From DATFMH01 sp035267045 (lineage in GTDB: Bacteria > Bacteroidota > Rhodothermia > Balneolales > DATFMH01), in the NCBI GenBank assembly GCA_035267045.1, contig DATFMH010000123.1, forward strand, positions 1-5,749: DNA of 5,749 nt. The letters are read 5' to 3'. Shown in pieces: positions 1 to 5,749 of this stretch. The position numbers and the translations under genes were made by a program. The notes beneath the pieces were generated by a model. The model searched no databases and was not told the origin of the DNA. It was given only the letters and a program-made list of their open reading frames with translations. Within the stretch, counting starts at the first letter, position 1. Each line of letters begins with the position of its first letter.

Positions 1-1
1 T

Positions 2-2200
2 GTCACAAATCTGGTACCGAAATGTCCATTAAATGTAGGTCCATACCAGGCAACGGTCAAAACGGCAAAACTGAATCTGACTGATGCAAGTGGAAAACAG
101 GGAGCTGTACTATCCACAACGACAACTTTGCATCTGGGGGATCATCAATCGGTGGATGGCGTTGCTTCAGTGGATCTGACCACGGGTAAATTTTCCAAAC
201 TCAGTTTCGATATGAATAAGTCGTTTGACTGGTCTGTACCAAAGAAAAATCCAGTTTTTGTATTTCATATCAATAAGGCGCATATAGGTCTTGACGGATT
301 GAAGATCGACGGACGTCAGAAGTTGAAATTACAAAACAGCTCAACGGATGTGACCTTCGATCACATGGTCCTCAATCTGAATACGATGCGTCTTAAAAGC
401 GGTAAAGTGATTATAGACCAGGGGGTCGGATTTAAATCAGGGATCGATGCCAGTGATAATATGACATTCCGTGCGGTTTCCGATACAACAACATTGGGTT
501 CAAAGGCCGGTCTGATGATGGCTTTGCAAAGTGCTATCGTCATAGATACAGCAGGTGCACATGTCAAGGGTGAAGCAGATGCCACATTACATTTTAATAA
601 ATGGAAACTGGATACACTCAAAGCGACATTCAACCAGAATTTTGCACTTGGTTTTAGTCCCTTTGGAATCAAAAGAGGTCAAATAAATTTTGATTGGAAG
701 GATCAGCGCATTGCGTATGCCGATAACAGCGGATTTCACCCGGATCCTTCTTTCTTCGGGAATAAATTATTGCCGGATAAGATACCGTTGCCGGTGACAT
801 CCATCGCATACCTGCAAATCAAACAAAACGACACCCTTCTGGTCACGGCAAAACAGCAACAAAATGGTACCTATTTGTTGAATACCAAACCCGGTGCAAA
901 ACTCAAACTGGTCATGCCGGCTTTTAAAGGTAATTTGCCTAATAATCCGGAACTGGATGTAACACTCCAAAATGTGCATATCAATCCATCCACGGCACAG
1001 ATTCAAAGTGGAACAGTGATTGCCGATGTACCGGCCAATGATACGACATTTAATTTATCTCGTTTGGGTGTACCTATGTACCTGACGCGTGTTGCTTATG
1101 GTACGAACGCCGATCCTAATCTGCCTTCCAATGCGCTAATTTTAGATGGCAAATTGACTATATTTCATCACCCGTTCAATGATCAAAGCGGTTCGGTAAC
1201 GGCGGAGATTGCCCAGAATGGCTATCTGAGTGCCAACGTTGATCTTGAGAACCTGGACGAAAATGTCCCGCTAGATGGTGATGCCAACCGAACCAGTTTG
1301 GTTCTCAATACCGTAAAAGGGAATATCAATACCAATGTTAATGGAGCGGTTCAGCCGTCTTATAACTTCAATCTGGACGGAACATTTCAAATCAATGACT
1401 TAAACGGCAACCCGGCAGCTCATACCGGTATCCAGGCTCAGTTGAATCAGAATGAAATGACCGTGTCGGTAACACAAGCCAATGCATTAAATCAGCCGGC
1501 TAAAATTAACCTGGGATCGTTAAAACTGGGAATCCAACAGATTCAAAATCTATCCTTAAACTGGAGTTCCAGGCTGGGTCTGTCGTATGATGTGGATATG
1601 GATTTGAATTTGACCATGGATCTGGACAGTGGGCAGGATTTTAAAGCGCCTTTGAAAAATGTTGAACTCAAAAGTGATGTCGGAATTATCATACCACAAC
1701 AGGATATAAATGATAATTCAAATCCACCTCTGCAATCACCCGGGTTTGATGTGGGAGCTTTCCATTTAAAACCAATCGCTTTCCATGTGAAGAAGGATAC
1801 CATTCACTTTTTTACTTTCCAATCAGGTGATTTGGTCCATTTGATTCCACATGCGGATTTTGAACTGACATTTCCGGGATTCAAGAATACTTTACCCCAG
1901 TTACAGCATACGACAGCTACGTTAAATAATGTTGGTTTTAATAACGGTATCCTGGACGGTACGCTCGAGCCCTTGACAATTCCGAATGGCGGGATTCTGG
2001 TACCCTTAAGTGCTCATACAGGATTAAAAGTTCAGAAAATATCAGGCAGTCTTGGCGCGGCAAATGACGGATCGCAAAATTATGATATCCATATATCGGG
2101 TAAACTGAAGGAGCCTGATTTCTTTACATCAAAGAATCAGAATTGTCCGGATAAAACATTTTCTGTTCAACTCAACAAAGAGGGCGGACTAACTGGTACG
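2..2200 (+). repeat. Protein repeat unit A (about 733 residues, left end cut by the window)
   Basis: This is the first of three diverged collinear units. The boundary is a matter of phase: I set unit B to begin where it matches window residue 1. Anchors shared with B, by residue: Gly13-Pro14 with Gly746-Pro747 (offset 733), Thr42 with Thr777 (735), Gly62 with Gly799 (737), Gly134 of KSGKVIID with Gly871 of STGSIQIQD (737), Leu171 with Leu905 (734), Gly226 with Gly959 (733), Ile268 of IAYL with Ile1005 (737), and Leu318 of LDV with Leu1055 (737). Later, residues 641-660 (LNNVGFNNGILDG) match residues 1347 onward of B at offset 706, showing a net shortening of B. The similarity is in protein pattern; long identical DNA stretches are not evident, so the duplication looks old. 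Confidence 0.75.
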
Positions 2201-5200
2201 GTGCATAATTTTACCCCATGTGGTCAACTCGTGATGGGACCTGTCAGTCTTGGTTTTTCAAATACAGAACTGGACTTCGGATTTAGTAATAATAAGCAAA
2301 CATTAACCATGGAGGGTGATGCCTCTGCTACCTTAAAGACGGATAACACAACTCCTCTGACAGCTACCGGTAACCTGAAATTGGATATCCTGCAAGGGGA
2401 AGTGTTATCCGGTAATATTAATTTGCAGGGACCCTTTACTTTTTATTACCCATCCAGGGATTCGATATTCCAGTTTACCGTACAACATGCACAAATTAAC
2501 AATAATGGTTTTGTATTAACAGGGAATGGAAGCCTGGATGCCGATGGTAAAAGTGTCAATGTCGCGTTCAATAATGCCGCGTTTGATCTGGTCGGGGGAT
2601 CTATTTCGACCGGTAGTATTCAAATCCAGGATCAAATTGGCCTGGAAGTCGGGCTTGATCCGACCAAGTGGTCCCTTGTCGATCCGTCACAGCCAATTTC
2701 GGTCAACAAAGGTTTACGATTTGTCTTACCCCAAAATATTTCCATCGATAAAAACGGTGTTAATATCAATGGTACCAGTACGGTAGCGATGCGGTACGGT
2801 AAGCACAATGGAGATAATTACCAGGTACAATTTCATAATTTACTCCTGGGTTTATCACCCGTTGGTGTTACAAGCGGCCGGGCCGATATTGACCGGACAC
2901 AACAAAACGGACAGTCCGAACGGATCGCCTTTTATGATAATAAAGGCTTTCACCTTGATAATGTACTGGCCGCCGTAAATGTACCAGATACCCTTGGTTT
3001 GCCTTCAAAGGATATCGCTTACCTGGTACTGCGGGATCCCGCAACGAAAACATTAAAAGTTAAGACTCAGAATACACCTAATGGCGGACTCCGGTTGACC
3101 ACAAAATCCGGGCAGAAGGTTAAAATGGTGCTTGTTGGTTTTAACAAATCGTTGAATATACAATTGGATGTGGAGGTCAATAATACGTTTTCTAAAATAA
3201 CAGGTGGATCTATCAAAGCCGTACCCACGAATCCCATCGACCTGAAACAAGCATTGCATATTCCATTAGCTATCGATACTGTAAAATTTGAACAACCCAA
3301 AGGGCAGAATTTATTTAAGTTGTTAGCTTCGGTCAGTATTAAATTACCGGATGCATTAAATAATATTCCATTATCCATAAATAATGTTGCCATAGGGAAA
3401 AGCGGATTTAAAAATGCATCCATATCAGCCGGAACCATCTGGCAGGATGATTCAAATGTCCCAACTAAGCCTGTTGCCAAGCCATTGATATCCAAAAGCT
3501 TTGCCGACAGTAATTTCGTGATGGCCATAGATGGGGCCAAAATCCAGCTGGGTAACTCCAAAAAAGTTCAATTATCCGGTGAATTTTATAGTAAACTGCT
3601 CGTGGATCATTCCACGAAAAAAATGCAACACCTGTTTTATACAGCCGGATATTCAGTCTCAAATAATAAGTGGAGTTTTAGTAGTAATGCTTCCGATTTG
3701 GTTAATCAGCTTGGTTTGGGTAATAAATATCTCCGTTTGAATATGGATCAGTTATCGCTGGAGTCGGGTTCGAATAATTTCGGAGTAGATATTGATGGAA
3801 GAATAAGTTCGCCGGATATACTCGGACAGGGTTTCGCGGTTACGGTTAAGGATTTAAAGATCGGTACGAATGGAGTGTCTATTGGTTCGGTAGGTACCAA
3901 TAATTCAAATACACAAACGGTGTCTCTTTTAAATGGCAAAGCAACAATAAAACAGCCGTCATTGAATGTGACCTATCAAAATGATCTGTTGAGCCTGGTA
4001 TTGTCAGGGCAGCTGAACTTTTTAGGGAAGCAATTTGATATAAATGATCTTTCAATAAGATCTGATGGTCATGTCTCGATGGGTAATGGCAGCGTGGAAT
4101 TAATCGGACAGAATAAAAGCTATAATATCATTGGCAGCTATGTTCAACTAACCTCTCTCAAGGTAATAGTTGATAATAGTGCAGGACTTAAACTTCAGGC
4201 ACAGGGGAAAGCCAAATTGCCGGATGTTATAGCGGAAAATGCTGATCCGGGTTCACAAACCAGCTCAACTTTTACGGTAACAGTAGACAAAAATGGTCAT
4301 ATTACAAGCCAGGGACCCGATTTCGATACAAGTGGGAAACTGGCCAATTTATCACTCGGGGACATAGCTACCATAAACCTGACCGGTGCTGGAATGCATT
4401 TAAATTTGACGGATATGGCGCAGTCTATTTTCTATGTGGATGCCAACCTGTTTATAGATAAAGATCCGGGATCTAAAGGTAATACTAACAAGATCCAATT
4501 CGGAGTCCCCAACAATAACAATAACAACAGTGAGGATGTATCGAATTATGGGTTTTACTATCAAAATGGTAATGTCAATTGGAACATTTCAAATACACCG
4601 AGCTTTTCGTTTAACACCTCCTTTTTTAAGCTGAGTTTACAAAATGTATCTACGGGAACAGCTGCCAATAACCATAATTCCGGTTTTAACCTCAAAATGA
4701 ATCTGGGTGCCAATCTGAAACTTAAGGGTTTCACAAGTAGTATCACGTTGAAGGATATGGAGATTAATAAAGCTGGAATAAGTGATTTTGGTCATATAAA
4801 TAGCGGTAGTTTGTCGCTCGGCAGTAAGATTACCATCTCCATTGGCCAGTTTTCTCATGGCTCCAATACGGATATACATATCGCTAAAGCCAGTGGTTCG
4901 GCAGATAAAAGTATTGGCAAATCCGATACAACCATTCACGTTCAGGAATATTTGCGCTTTGGGAGTGAAAGCGGGACGCCGGCATTACACATAAATATTG
5001 CCGATTTACCCAAGGCCAGCGTGCAAGAAGTACTATATTATAAAACTAATAACAGTCTGCGACTCACAGTTAAGGATGCCACAGTTGGCTTTGGTAACTA
5101 TATAAATCTGAAAGCCGGTTTTGATTACCATTATACCGACTCGGATAATTGGATTCTTAAAGTTGCCGCATCCGGACATTTTAATTTTAGCAGTTCGGGT

Positions 5201-5749
5201 GGTTCCGGTTCATCAGGTAGCGGAACAGGTTTTGACGCCCTGGGTAAATTAGGTAAGGTAGATGGTGATTTTACTTTCGGTGTCTATTTTCAGCTGGATG
5301 CCAGTATACCGATCGTTCCACCCCGTCTGATTGTCGCCAATAGCATCGGTGGCGGATTCTTCTATAATGGTACGAATGATGATATACATCATGTAATGCA
5401 TGATGTTATGCATTATAAATCTGATATAGGAGGCAATGAACCATGGAAAGGACAGGGCAGTCATAAGTATATTGTAATGTTTGAAGCCAAAGTGGATGTC
5501 ATCAAGTTGCCGGATAATATCCCCGGAACTTCAGTAGATTCTTATGTCCAGGGTTCTATGTTCCTGGTAACAACAGATCAAAGTTTTTTCCTCGATGTAA
5601 AAGCAACGTACTTCGGAATGAAGCAAGGCAATGATCCGGAATTATATGGCGACCTGAGCTTGTCATATAAAGATAATGGTAATGGCAAATGGAGCTTCAA
5701 TGCTACAGGTAGTGTACATGCCAATTTCCATTCTGTAATTACCGGAAAG
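2..5749 (+). CDS. Interior of a giant repeat-containing, beta-rich protein of unknown function (partial at both ends)
   Basis: Frame 2 is open from base 2 to the last base: 1916 codons without a stop. Neither initiation nor termination is in the window, so no start is assigned; internal ATG codons are simply Met residues. The translation is dominated by Asn, Gly, Ser, Thr, Asp, Leu, Ile and Val in short alternating strands with Gly/Asn turns, such as NNGFVLTGNGSL (near 2501-2536) and GGSISTGSIQIQD (2594-2632). This suggests an all-beta, elongated, exported protein. I see no long hydrophobic membrane segment and no catalytic motif. Only three Cys occur (residues 8, 715, 740). Self-comparison shows three collinear units of about 700-735 residues, listed separately. 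The signal peptide and any sorting or anchoring domain would lie outside the window. The coding call is very secure because of frame length and the protein-level repeats. The function is unknown: an adhesin-like surface protein or an AsmA/TamB-like envelope scaffold are guesses. Confidence 0.95.
653..814 (+). other. Signature block of unit A: FSPFG ... RIAYADNSGFH ... IAYL
   Basis: This is the stretch most clearly shared between units A and B. It reads FSPFGIKRGQINFD (653-694), RIAYADNSGFH (707-739), then a variable proline-containing segment and IAYL (803-814). Unit B has LSPVGVTSGRADID, RIAFYDNKGFH and IAYL in the same order with similar spacing. The Asp-Asn-x-Gly-Phe-His core is polar and invariant in the two copies, unlike the surrounding strand-turn pattern, so it may be a structural corner or a ligand site. 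No known motif is claimed. Confidence 0.6.
2144..2221 (+). other. Cysteine pair in unit B (Cys715 and Cys740)
   Basis: NCPDK starts at 2141 and TPCGQ at 2213, placing two of only three Cys residues in the 1916-residue stretch 25 positions apart. They flank a short strand-turn-strand (TFSVQLNKEGGLTGTV). A disulfide bond is plausible for an exported protein, and is inference. In unit A the second Cys has a near equivalent at residue 8 (KCPLN, base 23), one or two positions off in alignment; its partner would lie just left of the window. In unit C both positions lack Cys. Confidence 0.4.
2201..4312 (+). repeat. Protein repeat unit B (about 704 residues, complete)
   Basis: This is the only complete unit. 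It matches A as listed under unit A. It matches C through GKLKEPD (Gly700) with GKAKLPD (Gly1402), TFSVQLNKEG (Thr719) with TFTVTVDKNG (Thr1423), Gly746 with Gly1453, and SGSIQI (Gly871) with SGSLSL (Gly1602). The B-to-C offset rises gradually from 702 to 731, as expected for small insertions in C. Its middle holds the block best shared with A, RIAFYDNKGFH (2921-2953) followed by IAYL (3014-3025). The second half (about 3230-4050) is also strand-rich and matches unit A more weakly, for example IDLKQALHIPLAIDTVKF against FNLSRLGVPMYLTRVAY. It contains two of the three Cys residues seen in the window. Confidence 0.75.
2852..3025 (+). other. Signature block of unit B: LSPVG ... RIAFYDNKGFH ... 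IAYL
   Basis: This is the counterpart of the block at 653-814, at residue offsets of 733 to 738. Shared features are Ser-Pro-x-Gly, a Gly four residues later, Arg-Ile-Ala-(Tyr/Phe)-x-Asp-Asn-x-Gly-Phe-His, and Ile-Ala-Tyr-Leu after a segment of about 20 residues containing Leu-Pro. Unit B has a few extra residues before the Arg (QQNGQSE). Finding several matches in the same order and spacing argues for true homology and not chance composition. Confidence 0.6.
4511..4528 (+). repeat. Six-asparagine run encoded by alternating AAC/AAT
   Basis: Codons AAC AAT AAC AAT AAC AAC encode six Asn residues (1504-1509) between GVP and SED. The run sits at a variable-length loop in unit C, close to where C becomes longer than unit B. 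It is a short low-complexity loop, and the trinucleotide run is too short to call a phase-variable tract. Confidence 0.6.
5189..5230 (+). other. Gly/Ser-rich flexible linker in unit C
   Basis: Residues 1730-1743 are almost entirely Gly and Ser (SSSGGSGSSGSGTG). They interrupt the alignment of C with A and B exactly between HFNF (counterpart of LLLGL in B) and GKVDGDF (counterpart of SGRADI in B). Its length of about 14 residues accounts for the jump in the B-to-C offset from 781 to about 796. It is probably an extended loop or hinge; nothing comparable occurs in units A and B. Confidence 0.65.
5387..5413 (+). other. His/Met cluster HHVMHDVMH in unit C
   Basis: Residues 1796-1804 hold four His and two Met in nine positions, preceded by two Asp and followed by Tyr. 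It comes a few residues after GGGFFYNG (5351-5371), in the part of C that does not align with A or B. Clusters of His and Met can bind copper or other transition metals, but here this is only a possibility. The motif is also partly a short duplication at protein level (VMHDVMH). Confidence 0.4.

Larger units (their letters stand above)
4313..5749 (+). repeat. Protein repeat unit C (divergent, 479 residues seen, right end cut)
   Basis: The first part aligns with B: GNVNW (4568-4582) with GNINL (2411-2425), SGSLSL (4802-4819) with TGSIQI (2609-2626), and SLRLTVKD (5054-5077) with GLRFVLPQ (2711-2734). Between the last two anchors C is about 50 residues longer than B. A Gly/Ser linker adds roughly 14 more residues, after which GKVDGDF (5252-5272) plausibly matches TSGRADI of B. 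The A/B block RIA-x-x-DN-x-GFH is not recognisable; instead there is PPRLIVANSIGGGFFYN (5318-5368). Beyond about 5380 I cannot align C with A or B. It may therefore be the last unit, grading into a distinct C-terminal region, or a unit with its own function. Confidence 0.6.

Noticed and set aside
82..84. TGA in frame 1 as a possible end of an upstream gene
   Set aside because: Frame 1 has no coding character, while frame 2 is open through this point and aligns with unit B from window residue 3 on.
361..672. Antisense open frame of 103 codons, plus similar short minus-strand frames near 767, 1543, 2868, 3053, 3465, 3748, 4561, 4637 and 5249
   Set aside because: All sit inside the large + strand gene. 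They overlap one another in places and lack coherent ribosome binding sites or recognisable proteins.
2526..2786. Plus-strand open frame of 86 codons in another frame
   Set aside because: It overlaps unit B exactly where the frame-2 translation aligns with units A and C, so frame 2 is the real reading.
3067..3561. Antisense open frame of 164 codons
   Set aside because: It lies wholly opposite the continuous frame-2 gene, and its translation shows no family features. Long antisense frames arise by chance when the sense strand is rich in certain codons.
4511..4528. AAC/AAT tract as a slippage-prone phase-variation repeat
   Set aside because: It is only six codons with mixed third positions; changes in whole codons would only lengthen a loop without switching expression.
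5387..5416. Repeated ATGCAT palindromes as a possible operator
   Set aside because: They lie in the middle of the coding frame and are explained by the Met-His codon pairs of the protein motif.
5428..5477. AGGAGG (5428-5433) just before ATG codons at 5436 and 5443, resembling a ribosome binding site and start
   Set aside because: The two ATG codons open frames of only 13 and 7 codons that stop at 5475 and 5464. The sequence encodes IGGNEPW in the open frame 2, so the resemblance is accidental.

Overview
The whole window is the interior of one very large protein-coding gene on the + strand. Read in frame 2, codons run from base 2 to base 5749 (1916 codons) with no stop. Neither the start nor the end of the gene is inside the window, so the full protein exceeds 1916 residues. 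No RNA gene, promoter, terminator, mobile element or CRISPR array is visible, and there is no intergenic space.

The protein is rich in Asn, Gly, Ser, Thr, Asp and aliphatic residues and very poor in Cys (three seen). It is built from short alternating hydrophobic/polar stretches separated by Gly, Asn and Asp turns, as in an extended all-beta exported protein. I recognise no catalytic domain and cannot name a family. Comparing the translation with itself shows that it is a chain of very long, diverged, collinear repeats of about 700 to 735 residues: unit A (2-2200, cut by the left edge), unit B (2201-4312, complete) and unit C (4313-5749, cut by the right edge). Anchor residues keep nearly constant offsets: 733-742 between A and B, 702-731 between B and C, then about 780-800 after insertions in C. 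Unit C departs most. It carries an insertion of about 50 residues, a Gly/Ser linker, a Gly-Gly-Gly-Phe-Phe-Tyr motif and a His/Met cluster, and may be the start of a distinct terminal part of the protein.

Organism: GC content is near 40% in the lines I sampled. Together with the Asn/Gly/Ser-rich giant beta architecture this would fit a member of the Bacteroidota, but that is inference from style and not a diagnostic marker. A role at the cell surface or in the envelope (adhesin-like, or an elongated beta scaffold of AsmA/TamB type) is a hypothesis only.
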